A stretch of DNA of 64,000 bases, taken from positions 358,984-422,983 of the forward strand of contig NZ_JBHRSS010000006.1 in assembly GCF_042643355.1 (NCBI RefSeq), written 5' to 3'. A program made the translations under genes and the position numbers. Shown piece after piece: positions 1 to 8,604 of the stretch. The stretch comes from Salinisphaera aquimarina (GTDB lineage: Bacteria > Pseudomonadota > Gammaproteobacteria > Nevskiales > Salinisphaeraceae). Under the pieces are notes generated by a model. That model did not search any database, was not told the DNA's origin, and was given only the letters and a program-made list of their open reading frames with translations. The stretch's first letter is position 1. Each line of letters opens with the position of its first letter.

Positions 1-802
1 GCGCACCGATCATGGAGGGGAATTCCGGGCCGAGGAACACGCCGGCCAGCGCGTAGGGCACCACGAACGCCAAACCCGCGAACAACGCGAACGGCGCAAC
101 CGCCAGCCCGTCGCCCCAGGACTTGCGCGCACCGAAGAAACGCGCCATCACCGTGACCATGATCAACGGCATCAATACGCCGCAGATGGCATGCGTGATC
201 GCCACTTCCGAGGTGATCAGGCGGAAGAAGACTTCCCAGCTCGAGCCATTGGCGGTCAGTTGCCCGGCGATCTCCGACTGATGCAGACCGCCGGTGACGC
301 CGACGATGATGGGCGTACCCACCGCGCCGAAGGACACCGGCGTGGACTGGATCATCATGCCGACCACGACTGCGGCCAGCGCCGGGAAACCAAGCGCGAC
401 CATCAGCGGCGCGGCCACCGCGGCCGGGGTACCGAAACCGGACGCACCCTCGATGAAACAGCCGAACAGCCAGGCCACGATGATCGCCTGGATACGTCGA
501 TCCGGGCTGATGCCCGAAAAGCCGTTGCGGATGGCCGCGATGCCGCCCGAATGCTTGAGCGTGTTCAGCAGCAAAATTGCGCCGAAGATGATCCACAGAA
601 TGGCGATCGTCAGCAGCAGTCCCTGCAACGTGGAAGCCAGTACCCGCGTGAACGTCATATCCCATGCCAGCAACGCGATCAGCGCGGTCACCACAAACAC
701 GACGGGCATGGCCGTGCGCGCCTGCATGCGAAAGCCGATGAGCATGACGCCCGCCAGCACAAGCGGCACGAATGCCAATATCGACATCATGATTGAAACC
801 AT
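1..802 (-). CDS. L-lactate permease (LctP family), partial, C-terminal half outside window
   Basis: Inner-membrane carrier of the LctP family, which imports L-lactate or glycolate with protons. The gene reads leftward and runs off the window edge, so about 267 codons are visible of a family length near 550-570. The N-terminus is a series of hydrophobic membrane segments. The family hallmark EGASGFGTPAAVAAPL lies about 115 residues in, followed by FGAVGTPIIVGV. The ATG at 800-802 is preceded by a clear AGGGAGAG ribosome site. The gene is not part of the EPS operon and is divergent from the HD-GYP gene. Lactate versus glycolate specificity cannot be told from the sequence. Confidence 0.88.
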   Translation of the reverse strand, partial: MVSIMMSILAFVPLVLAGVMLIGFRMQARTAMPVVFVVTALIALLAWDMTFTRVLASTLQGLLLTIAILWIIFGAILLLNTLKHSGGIAAIRNGFSGISPDRRIQAIIVAWLFGCFIEGASGFGTPAAVAAPLMVALGFPALAAVVVGMMIQSTPVSFGAVGTPIIVGVTGGLHQSEIAGQLTANGSSWEVFFRLITSEVAITHAICGVLMPLIMVTVMARFFGARKSWGDGLAVAPFALFAGLAFVVPYALAGVFLGPEFPSMIGA

Positions 803-1256
803 CAATCTCTCCCTGAAAATATACGAGCCGCGATACAACGGCTACCGGACGAACGGCGCGCAGCGGCATCTGTCCCGGATCCCCACGACCCCGGAAGCCG
901 GAAGCTAATCACGAAAACCGCGCAGCGACAATGCGCAGGTGTACGGCACGTGCATCGCCACCGCAGCTTCGCTGGTCCCGCACCGCGACGCAGCACCCAT
1001 ACGGTAAAAGGCGAACACATCGATCATGCCGTGCATCGGCGACGGCGCGGCTCAAGCGTTGCGGCCGGACGGCCGATACCGGGTACGACTAATAGATGAG
1101 CGGCCCGCACGTGTCCCAGCCAGACCAGAGCATCAGCCCGCGCTTGAACGATGAGTTCGCAGAGCGCACAAGCGCGGCGATCGCACTTCGCCTGTATACA
1201 AAACCGTGGCAGCATCACCCCCTGACACAACTCGGATCGAGGATTCGATAAAGGCG
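803..1256. other. Divergent intergenic region, no gene seen
   Basis: About 450 bases between the divergent permease and HD-GYP genes. Short open frames here have no recognisable content. Visible structure: an 8-bp palindrome TGTATACA at 1193-1200, of the type bound by GntR-family regulators, and a small GCGCA/TGCGC inverted repeat near 919-935 in the permease leader. No convincing sigma-70 promoter was found by eye. Confidence 0.4.
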
Positions 1257-2450
1257 ATGCGGCGGTACACGCGAAAAATTCCGGTGAGTGAACTGCGAAC
1301 GGGCATGTTCGTCGAGGCGCTCGACAAACCGTGGCTGGAAACCGACTATCTGCTCGAAGGCGTTCAGGTCGAGACCGAGGACGATATCGAGCGACTCAGG
1401 CGCACCGCAAAGTACGTGTTCGTGACCGCGGGCGGGGATATCGGGCCCGAGGAATCGGATGCCGGCGGCCAACATCCGGTCTCGGAGTCCAAAGCGCTCG
1501 CCAGCGACCGCGAGCCGCGCAGCTTCAAGGATGAACTACGCCAGGCACGCATCATCCACGGCGAGACCAAGGTGGTCGTCGACGAGGTGCACGACAATAT
1601 TCGTGCCGGCAAAAAAGTCGATACCGATGGCGCGCGCGAGGTCGTCGCGCAGATGATGGCCAGCGTGGCCCGTCACCCGGATGCGCTCGTCTGGTTCACC
1701 AATCTCAAGAACCGGGACCAATACACCGCGGAGCACAGCATGAATGTGTGCACGCTCGCGATTGCGCTGGCCACCTATGTGGGCGAAAGCGAGCAGAGCG
1801 TGCATGAGATGGGCGTGGGCGCCCTGCTTCACGATGTCGGCAAGATCAAGGTTCCGATCAGCATCCTCAACAAACCGGGCAAACTCACCGATCAGGAACT
1901 GGCCGAGATGCGCCGGCACCCTGAATATGGATACGAAATTCTGAAAAACGGGTCGAATCTCAGTCCCGAAAGCCTGGAGATCGTGATTGCGCATCACGAA
2001 CGCATGGATGGCGGCGGCTATCCGCGCAAGCTGGTCGGTGATCAGATCTCCTATTACAGCCAACTCGTAGCCATTGCAGATGTATATGACGCGATCACCA
2101 GCGATCGGGTCTATCAGGACGGCCGCTCCCCCGCCGATGCCATGAAGATAATGCGTGATGCGACGGGGCATCTTAACCCGGAACTACTCGGACGGTTCAT
2201 CGAGTCGCTGGGCGCCTATCCAATCGGCAGCCTGGTCGAACTCAACACCGGCGAAGTCGGTTTCGTTGTCCCGACCGCCGAGCGCCAGGAGCGCCCGACC
2301 GTTCTCATCGTGCTCGATCACCGCAAGCGGCGTTATTTTCCGCAACGCGTGCGCGATCTCAATCGTTTCCCAAAGTTCAAGATCATCAAACTGCTGGCGG
2401 GTGGCGCCTATGGCGTCAGTGTCGATGACTACGCCGAAGGATGGGAATGA
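1257..2450 (+). CDS. HD-GYP domain cyclic-di-GMP phosphodiesterase with N-terminal DUF3391
   Basis: Predicted cytoplasmic c-di-GMP phosphodiesterase of 397 residues. The N-terminal ~110 residues match the DUF3391 type found before HD-GYP domains, beginning RYTRKIPVSELRTGMFV. The catalytic domain carries HDVGKIKVP (HD near residues 192-193), HHERMDGGGYPR (GYP near 254-256) and DVYDAITSDR. All hallmark residues are present, so activity is expected. A GTG at 1206 would add 17 residues, but the conserved domain begins right after this ATG. It sits immediately upstream of the EPS operon in the same direction, which suggests it lowers c-di-GMP to modulate EPS; that link is inferred from position. 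Confidence 0.9.
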   Translation: MRRYTRKIPVSELRTGMFVEALDKPWLETDYLLEGVQVETEDDIERLRRTAKYVFVTAGGDIGPEESDAGGQHPVSESKALASDREPRSFKDELRQARIIHGETKVVVDEVHDNIRAGKKVDTDGAREVVAQMMASVARHPDALVWFTNLKNRDQYTAEHSMNVCTLAIALATYVGESEQSVHEMGVGALLHDVGKIKVPISILNKPGKLTDQELAEMRRHPEYGYEILKNGSNLSPESLEIVIAHHERMDGGGYPRKLVGDQISYYSQLVAIADVYDAITSDRVYQDGRSPADAMKIMRDATGHLNPELLGRFIESLGAYPIGSLVELNTGEVGFVVPTAERQERPTVLIVLDHRKRRYFPQRVRDLNRFPKFKIIKLLAGGAYGVSVDDYAEGWE

Positions 2451-2580
2451 GTATGGACCAGCACGTCCCATCGCTGGGTGTGGCGACAGCAACGCACCCG
2501 AATCGATATTCCGACAACGCACGACTGCCTCTATCGCACGCCAGTCCCGCGTTTTTTCAGCGGCGAGAACAAGGACATAT

Positions 2581-2598
2581 CCGCTGCGTTTGCAGCGG
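2581..2598. repeat. Perfect hairpin CCGCTGC-GTTT-GCAGCGG
   Basis: A 7-bp perfect inverted repeat with a 4-base loop, 130 bases after the HD-GYP stop codon. No T-run follows, so it is not a standard intrinsic terminator. It could be a weak terminator, a leader hairpin or a 3' mRNA stabiliser. Confidence 0.45.
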
Positions 2599-2631
2599 CT
2601 TGCGCAGCAACGCGTGACCCGATCGCGTTCT

Positions 2632-2649
2632 TGTTCCATAATCGGAACA
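2632..2649. promoter_or_regulatory. Candidate operator TGTTCC-N6-GGAACA upstream of EPS operon
   Basis: An 18-base perfect inverted repeat (6-bp arms, AT-rich ATAATC spacer) about 80 bases upstream of the first EPS gene, in the 281-bp gap after the HD-GYP gene. The geometry suits a dimeric helix-turn-helix repressor or activator. The binding protein is unknown. Confidence 0.4.
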
Positions 2650-2731
2650 GGGGGCGGTGAGTGGCATTGAACGCTGCATTTCACCAGAAATTCTTGTGAC
2701 AGGTTGCACAGGAATAAAAACCGGCACGACC

Positions 2732-3688
2732 ATGCATAAAGTGGCATCTATCTTTTGCATCTTCGCGATGACGTTGATCGCCGGATGCGCATCGCTTGGT
2801 GACAACACCGCAATGCCGGAGGCCGCGCCCGTGCCTGCCGCCCAAGGCATGGCCGGCGCGCGCGACGATCTGCGCCTGTTGCGGCTGAGTCAGGCGCCGC
2901 CCGGCAATCGGGCCACAGCGCGTTCCGCCGCGCCCACGACAACCGCGCCCCGCGATACCGACGTTTTTTCGGGCATCGTCCTGGGCGAGGGAGACGTGAT
3001 CGAATTTCGCATGTTCGGACAACCCGACATGACGACGACCGGCTATATTTCAGCGAATGGCGACGTTTCGTTGCCGCTGCTGCAGCAGTTTTCGGTCGGC
3101 GGTCTGACACCGAATGAGGCGCAGACGAAGATCGAGGCCGCCTATCGCGAGGCCGGCTATTTCAACGATCCTCAGGTGAGCATCACCATCCCGCAATATC
3201 GCAGCCAGCAGATATCGGTGCTCGGTGAAGTCCGCCAGCCGGGGCGCTATCCGCTGCAGACCCGGACCAGTGTGCTCGACGCGCTGGCCGAAGCCGAGGG
3301 CATCACGCCCCAGGGTGCCGAGCGTATCGTCGTGATCCGGCGCACCGCCAGCGGCAGCCGCCGCTACCGCTTGCAGCTGGATCAGCTGGTCGCCGGCACC
3401 GAAGCGGCCAACGGTTTTGATCTGGCGGGCGGGGATACGGTCTTCGTACCGCAGGCGCCCCTGTTCTATATCTACGGCGAGGTGCGCCGACCCGACGCCT
3501 ATGCGATTCGGCCGGGTATGACGGTCATGCAGGCGATCTCGACCGGCGGCGGCCTTACCGATCGCGGGTCCAATTCGCGCATCGTGATCCAGCGGAAAGC
3601 TAATGGCAGCAGCCGCTCACTCAACCCCGCGCTCACCGACACGATCCAGCCGGACGACGTAATCTTCGTGAAGGAACGTTTCTTTTGA
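2732..3688 (+). CDS. Wza/EpsE-type polysaccharide export outer-membrane lipoprotein
   Basis: Outer-membrane polysaccharide export channel component of 318 residues. I chose the ATG at 2732 because it gives a lipoprotein signal directly (MHKVASIFCIFAMTLIAGCA, lipobox LIAGC); the GTG at 2657 would add 25 unsuitable residues. A Poly_export domain starts near GIVLGEGDVIEFRMFG, followed by two SLBB-like segments around QQISVLGEVRQPGRYPL and YIYGEVRRPDAYAIRPG. It is the first gene of the EPS operon and overlaps the next by 4 bases. It should pair with the inner-membrane EpsF-like protein downstream. Confidence 0.92.
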   Translation: MHKVASIFCIFAMTLIAGCASLGDNTAMPEAAPVPAAQGMAGARDDLRLLRLSQAPPGNRATARSAAPTTTAPRDTDVFSGIVLGEGDVIEFRMFGQPDMTTTGYISANGDVSLPLLQQFSVGGLTPNEAQTKIEAAYREAGYFNDPQVSITIPQYRSQQISVLGEVRQPGRYPLQTRTSVLDALAEAEGITPQGAERIVVIRRTASGSRRYRLQLDQLVAGTEAANGFDLAGGDTVFVPQAPLFYIYGEVRRPDAYAIRPGMTVMQAISTGGGLTDRGSNSRIVIQRKANGSSRSLNPALTDTIQPDDVIFVKERFF

Positions 3689-5109
3689 ACAGCGACGACA
3701 GCATGCTGGACCGGCCACTCATACCCGGCATGCGTGCTCCGCTCACGCTCGGCCAGTTGCAGCGCATTCTGCGCGCGCGCTGGCGACTGATCGCCGCCGT
3801 GGTGGCAACATTCCTGTTACTGGCCGTGCTGTCCATCCTGCTGCTGTCCGACAGCTATGCGGCCAAGGTATCGCTGCTGATCGAATTTCCCGGCGACGAT
3901 CCGGTCACCGGTCAGCAGTATCCGTCCAACCTCGCCGACAGTTATCAGGCGACGCAGGTCGATCTGCTGAGCAGCTACAAGGTCCGCCTGGCTGTCGTCG
4001 ACGAGCTGAAACTGGCCGACGATACGGCGGCTCGCCAGAAGTTCGAGGACAGCGCGCCCGCCGGCGCGTCATTCGAGGAGTGGCTCGCCCAGCGTATCGC
4101 CAAGAAGCTGACAGTCGCGGCCGATCAGTCGAGCCGGCTGCTCGTCGTGCAATACGAAGACAAGGACCCGCAGAAGAGCGCGAAGATCGCCAACTCGATC
4201 GTCGAGCAATATATGGGGGCCAGCGCCCAGATCGCGTCTGACCCCGCCAAGAACCGGCAGTCGCGTTATGCCGAATTCCTCGATGGCCTGCGCGGCAAAG
4301 TCGACGCAGCCCAGGATCGGCTCACCGATATCCAGCAACGCCTGCAGGTCATCAACGGCAACAACGCCGGCAATATCGACACCCAGCGTCTGGAGGACCT
4401 CGGCCTGAAGCTGAACCAGGCCGAGTCGGATCACCAGGCCGCGCGGGCCAAGGTCGAACAGATCCGCGCCCTGCAGAAAGCCGGCCAGCCGGTTACCGCG
4501 CAGGCAGAGATCCTCGGCAGCAGCTATGTGCAGGAACTCAAGGGCCGGCTGTTGCGCCTGCAGTCGGAGCGCGCCGATGTGGGCAAGGTGCTGGGCAGCC
4601 GGCATCCAAAGATGCGCTCGCTGAATGCTGAAATCGGCACCGTCAGAGCGCGCCTTAGCGAAGAAATCAACGCCTATCTGCAAGCCAATCGCGGCCAGGC
4701 CCAGACCACGGCGGATCAGCAGACAGCCCTGAGAAAGACTTTTGACCAGGAACGCGCCGATGTCATCGATCAGCAGCGAAAACGGGCCGAAGTCGCGAAA
4801 TACCAGCGCGAGCTGGCCAGCGCAAAGCAGGTCTACGACGCCGCTCTCAATGAATATGACCAGGTCCTGGGGGGCAGCGAAATGCATCGGCAGAACATCT
4901 CGGTGATCAGTTGGGCCAGCCCGCCGCGCGCACCGTCCGGGCTGGGCAAGAAGATCAAACTGCTCCTGGCGCTCGTGCTCGGCGCGATCGTCGGCTGTGC
5001 CTTGGCGTTGCTGCTGGAATTCACCGACCGCCGGGTGCGCGGGCCGGAGGACATCACCCGCGAAATGGATCTGCCCATACTCGGCGACCTGCCTGGACTG
5101 CCGTCATGA
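3685..5109 (+). CDS. EpsF/GumC-type chain-length determinant protein (Wzz domain)
   Basis: Inner-membrane polysaccharide co-polymerase of 474 residues. One membrane segment near residues 36-55 and one near 425-445 flank a long periplasmic region with heptad-like coiled-coil stretches; the C-terminal segment runs into EFTDRRVRGPEDITREMDLPILG. That two-helix, kinase-less layout matches EpsF rather than full Wzc, and the kinase is the next gene. The start is TTG at 3685, chosen because AAGGA at 3671-3675 is well placed; the later ATG at 3703 has no ribosome site. It overlaps both neighbours by 4 bases. Confidence 0.9.
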   Translation: MNSDDSMLDRPLIPGMRAPLTLGQLQRILRARWRLIAAVVATFLLLAVLSILLLSDSYAAKVSLLIEFPGDDPVTGQQYPSNLADSYQATQVDLLSSYKVRLAVVDELKLADDTAARQKFEDSAPAGASFEEWLAQRIAKKLTVAADQSSRLLVVQYEDKDPQKSAKIANSIVEQYMGASAQIASDPAKNRQSRYAEFLDGLRGKVDAAQDRLTDIQQRLQVINGNNAGNIDTQRLEDLGLKLNQAESDHQAARAKVEQIRALQKAGQPVTAQAEILGSSYVQELKGRLLRLQSERADVGKVLGSRHPKMRSLNAEIGTVRARLSEEINAYLQANRGQAQTTADQQTALRKTFDQERADVIDQQRKRAEVAKYQRELASAKQVYDAALNEYDQVLGGSEMHRQNISVISWASPPRAPSGLGKKIKLLLALVLGAIVGCALALLLEFTDRRVRGPEDITREMDLPILGDLPGLPS

Positions 5110-5822
5110 GTCGGATCACCGCCGAGTCGGCGGCACGGGCCGCGCCAGACGAACCGCTGGAAGCCGATTCCGGCCATAGCGTGGTTCGCGTGGGTCGGGT
5201 CGAGTCCACGGTCGTGGCCGTGCGCGATCCGGCGAGCGCGACGACCCAGCATCTGCGGGCAGTGGCGACGCGTCTGATGGTCGGTCCGCGCGCACAGAAG
5301 GCACGCATGTTCGCGGTGACCAGCCCTGATCGGGGCGACGGTCGCAGCTTTGCCGCCGCTAATCTGGCCGCCATCTTCGCCCAGGCCGGCCGCCGCACCG
5401 TGCTGATCGATGCCGATTTCCACTCACCACAGCAGCACAATCTGTTCCTGTGTGAGCCGGGCCCGGGCCTGGCTGCCCTGATTCACGGGCGCGCCGACTG
5501 GCAGGCCATGCGCAGTGTCGATGACGTGCCTGGCCTGAGTCTGATACCCGCCGGCGAGCAGGCCATCGCCGATCCCATGGCACTCACGCGGGAAAATTTC
5601 GGCGTATTGCTGGAGCGACTTCGCGAACGCGTCGATCAGGTCGTGATCGATACCCCGCCGGGCATCGCCTACGCGGACGCCCAGGCCATCGCCGCCCATG
5701 CCGGCGCCACCGTCATGGTAGTGCGCCGCAATGCCACCCGCCTGTCCGCGGCGAACAGCCTGACGGCCAGGATGCGGGCCGTCGGCGCCGACGTGCTCGG
5801 CACTATTTTCAATCGCCGCTGA
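5106..5822 (+). CDS. EpsG-type tyrosine-protein kinase / Wzc C-terminal-like ATPase
   Basis: Cytoplasmic BY-kinase partner of the EpsF-like protein, 238 residues. Walker A is degenerate (SPDRGDGRS), Walker A' is VLIDADF and Walker B is VVIDTPP, the normal trio for bacterial tyrosine kinases of capsule systems. There is no obvious tyrosine cluster at the C-terminus, which ends NRR, so autophosphorylation may be absent or elsewhere. The start is the ATG that overlaps the previous stop (ATGA), replacing an out-of-context upstream frame. It controls polymer length or export with its membrane partner. Confidence 0.88.
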   Translation: MSRITAESAARAAPDEPLEADSGHSVVRVGRVESTVVAVRDPASATTQHLRAVATRLMVGPRAQKARMFAVTSPDRGDGRSFAAANLAAIFAQAGRRTVLIDADFHSPQQHNLFLCEPGPGLAALIHGRADWQAMRSVDDVPGLSLIPAGEQAIADPMALTRENFGVLLERLRERVDQVVIDTPPGIAYADAQAIAAHAGATVMVVRRNATRLSAANSLTARMRAVGADVLGTIFNRR

Positions 5823-5831
5823 ATACCGGCG

Positions 5832-7163
5832 ATGCGGCACCGTGATACGGGCTTCTACTGGACCCTGACGGTCCTGTTCTGGATTGCCCTGATCTTCGCC
5901 GTGCTGCCCGACGGACTGAGCTGGACCCGCGTGGGAGCCGAAGTCACCGCACAGCAGGGATCGCTCATCCGGCGTCTGCAATGGTTGCCGTTGTTCGGCA
6001 CCGCCGCCTATGTCATCTGGATTCGCCGTGATGTGTGTATGGGCCTGGCCCGTCATATCAATCCGTTCCTGATCCTGTTCCTGGTCTGGATCGGCCTGAG
6101 CGTGCTCTGGTCCGGGTTTCCGAGCGTGACCCTGCGCAAGGTCGTGATCCTGGGCGGATTCAGCGCGATCGCCCTCGCGTTTCAGGCTGCGTCCTGGCAA
6201 CCCGGTCGCATGCGACGCCTCGTTCGGGCGGGCGTCACCGCACTGCTGGTGGCCTCGCTGCTCACCGCCCTGCTGCTGCCCGACTACGGCCGGGAGGCGA
6301 GCCTGAATGCCTGGGTGGGCGTGACCCGAAGCAAGAATCATCTCGGCCTGCTCGCCGGTTTCGGTGTGCTGCTCTGGCTACATGCCTATGCGATTCGCGA
6401 AGTCCCCTTCGGTCGCGCCCTGTGCGGCGCGCTGTTCTGCCTGGGCATGCTGCTCATGGCACGCTCGGCGACCAGTCTGGTCGGCGCCGTGGCGATGATG
6501 CCGGTGCTGTGGATACTGCTGAGGCCGCCACTGTCCATCCCCAATGTCTGGAGTGTCGGCCTGCTGGCTTTCGTCGCGCTGTTCGCGTCGCTGGCCTTTG
6601 GCTATCTGATGATTCTCGGCGTGCCGACCTGGCAGGATCTGGTACGCCCCGTCGCCGGCGCGGTGGGCCGCGACGTGACCCTGACCGGGCGACTGCAGAT
6701 ATGGCAGCTGATGATGCAGGAGGTGAGCAACCATCCCTGGCTGGGCACCGGCTACGGCGCATTCTGGCTCGGCGCGGACGGCCCTGCGCCCTGGGTGACA
6801 CAGAATCTCTACGGCATTCTCTGGCAGGCACACGACGGCTATATCGACGTGCTCAACGAGACCGGCATCATCGGCCTGTTGCTGGTCGGCGCACTGCTGG
6901 CCTTCCATCTCTGGCAGACCGCTGCATTGCTGCGTCACGACCGGGCCAACGCGGTTTTTCACGCGATGTTCATCGGCTATTTCATGCTCAGCAACATCTC
7001 CGAATCCAGCCTGTTTCGACCGATCAATTTCCTGTTCTTCATGTCGATCATGACGTCGCTCGACCTGAGTCGTGCCCATGCCAATATTGCGCTCCGACGA
7101 CGTATCGCTCACAAGACAACAGCGGCGGCCGATACACCGGGCATGCAAGGATTTGCCCGATGA
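5832..7163 (+). CDS. O-antigen ligase / Wzy-like EPS polymerase (ExoQ-type)
   Basis: Polytopic inner-membrane protein of 443 residues with about ten hydrophobic segments. It contains a Wzy_C/O-antigen-ligase type periplasmic loop, including LTGRLQIWQLMMQEVSNHPW, GTGYGAFW and QAHDGYIDVLNETGIIG, where the conserved R and H residues of the family occur. It probably polymerises lipid-linked repeat units in the periplasm. A ligase role is less likely because it is embedded in an EPS operon. Its stop overlaps the next start by 4 bases. Confidence 0.85.
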   Translation: MRHRDTGFYWTLTVLFWIALIFAVLPDGLSWTRVGAEVTAQQGSLIRRLQWLPLFGTAAYVIWIRRDVCMGLARHINPFLILFLVWIGLSVLWSGFPSVTLRKVVILGGFSAIALAFQAASWQPGRMRRLVRAGVTALLVASLLTALLLPDYGREASLNAWVGVTRSKNHLGLLAGFGVLLWLHAYAIREVPFGRALCGALFCLGMLLMARSATSLVGAVAMMPVLWILLRPPLSIPNVWSVGLLAFVALFASLAFGYLMILGVPTWQDLVRPVAGAVGRDVTLTGRLQIWQLMMQEVSNHPWLGTGYGAFWLGADGPAPWVTQNLYGILWQAHDGYIDVLNETGIIGLLLVGALLAFHLWQTAALLRHDRANAVFHAMFIGYFMLSNISESSLFRPINFLFFMSIMTSLDLSRAHANIALRRRIAHKTTAAADTPGMQGFAR

Positions 7164-8599
7164 CGCGAAAGATTTTTCCGGCTCGCTTGCGACCCGCGGC
7201 GGGCGTGCTCGCTCTGCTGGCCGTCTCGACGGCGGGCCCGGCGGCAGCAGCGATACAACTGCAGACCGTGCTCCCACCGATGCCGGTGAGTGAAGCCAAC
7301 GCCAGTGTTTTCGCTACGCCGCTGGCCTATCGCAACGGCGCGGTCTATACCGTGAACGTGGAGCCGGGGACAAACAAAATCCCGACTTATGGCCTGGGCC
7401 TGAATACGGTGGTGCGTCGCGGCCAGCGCGACGCGGACGGGCGCTGGCGCTGGACATCGCATCTGATCGATCCGCAGACACCGAACGATCCCTACCACAC
7501 GCAGGCATCGATCGGGCTCGACAAGCGCGGCTATGTGCACGTGGTGTACGCCATGCACTACCTGCCCTGGCGCTACTCGGTATCGGCGCGGCCCGACTCC
7601 ATCGACAAATTCATTTTCCGTGGCCAGCGCTCGAGTGTCACGGCGCGCTACAAGGCACAGCATCGTGACGTCGAATTCCCGGGCCCGGGCACTGCCGCGA
7701 TTCCGGGTATCCAGGTCACCTACCCCGCTTTCTTCACCGATCGCAACGGCGAGCTCTACGTCACCTATCGCTATGCGGTACGGCCCAAACGGACCTGGGC
7801 GGAACGAGTGTTCGCGGGATCGATCGCGCGCTATGACGTCAACACTCGGCGCTGGATCCAGATCGGCGGCGACGTCTCACTCGGCGCCGCCGACGTCGAT
7901 CTGCCACCCGGCAAGCGGTCGCTGACCACGCGTCCGTTTGCCATGGAACCCGGCTGGTGGACTTATCAGATCCGGCTGGCATTCGATCGGAACAACGGCA
8001 TGCACGCCTCCTGGCTGTGGCGAATCGGCAATTCCGGCCCCGATAACAGACACCCGAGCTATGCCTACGCGCCGGCCGGCAGCGATATCTTCTATCGCTC
8101 GGATGGCAGCGCCTATACGCTGCCGATACGCCTGCACAGCGCGGACTGGATCGCCCCGAAGACACTGCCGCCGCTCGGACCCAAGGGTTTCTACAATCCC
8201 GCGCGCATGGCCGTGACCGACGGCGGCAATTCGGTGGTATCGGTACAGGCGGTCGACGGCCGCCGTTATGCCGTGCGTCTGAACGACAAGGGTGTGTGGC
8301 AGCAACCCGAGCCCATCCCCTACGACGCCTGGCAGATCCGCTACGATGACCAGGGCCGCGAATGGGCTTTCGCCACCGGCCTGATCGTATTCCAGCGCGA
8401 CGTCGATGCCGACGGCGAGCCGCGCTCGGACTGGCGCACCGTGTTCGAGGGTACGAAAGCCAACGGCGGCAATCTGTGCAGCCCGCGCATCGTGGCGGGT
8501 GACAGCGACGCCACCTTCTTCATCCACGGCAACGTCATCGATCAGGGGCAGTGTCGTGACGACCGTATCGCCATCGTGCGTCTGTCGGAAACCGGCTGA
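7160..8599 (+). CDS. Secreted BNR-4 repeat-like protein of the EPS operon
   Basis: Exported protein of 479 residues with a Sec signal at residues 1-31 ending GPAAAA. The mature part is rich in Tyr/Trp beta-strand motifs such as GYVHVVYAMHY, NGELYVTYRYA and RPFAMEPGWWTYQIRLAFD, which resemble BNR-4/sialidase-like beta-propellers seen in polysaccharide lyase and hydrolase families. A periplasmic role in trimming or modifying the EPS is inferred. I cannot identify catalytic residues. The ATG at 7160 overlaps the preceding stop; a much longer upstream frame is only a shadow of the polymerase gene. Confidence 0.75.
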   Translation: MTRKIFPARLRPAAGVLALLAVSTAGPAAAAIQLQTVLPPMPVSEANASVFATPLAYRNGAVYTVNVEPGTNKIPTYGLGLNTVVRRGQRDADGRWRWTSHLIDPQTPNDPYHTQASIGLDKRGYVHVVYAMHYLPWRYSVSARPDSIDKFIFRGQRSSVTARYKAQHRDVEFPGPGTAAIPGIQVTYPAFFTDRNGELYVTYRYAVRPKRTWAERVFAGSIARYDVNTRRWIQIGGDVSLGAADVDLPPGKRSLTTRPFAMEPGWWTYQIRLAFDRNNGMHASWLWRIGNSGPDNRHPSYAYAPAGSDIFYRSDGSAYTLPIRLHSADWIAPKTLPPLGPKGFYNPARMAVTDGGNSVVSVQAVDGRRYAVRLNDKGVWQQPEPIPYDAWQIRYDDQGREWAFATGLIVFQRDVDADGEPRSDWRTVFEGTKANGGNLCSPRIVAGDSDATFFIHGNVIDQGQCRDDRIAIVRLSETG

Positions 8600-8604
8600 C
8601 GCCA

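Noticed and set aside
191..908. Two plus-strand frames over the first 900 bases
   Set aside because: They are antisense to the lactate permease, whose membrane segments and hallmark motif are clear on the minus strand.
2653..2660. GGCGGTGA resembling the ops/JUMPstart element (GGCGGTAG) ahead of the EPS operon
   Set aside because: The match is imperfect at the last two positions and the flanking JUMPstart sequence is absent; GC-rich DNA gives such matches by chance.
2660..2677. Possible sigma-54 promoter (TGGCAT ... TGCA) upstream of the EPS operon
   Set aside because: The GG and GC elements are not ten bases apart, so the required -24/-12 spacing fails.
6035..7159. Long N-terminal extension of the BNR-type protein (854-codon frame)
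   Set aside because: It is an out-of-frame shadow of the polymerase gene; the ATG at 7160 opens with a proper signal peptide.
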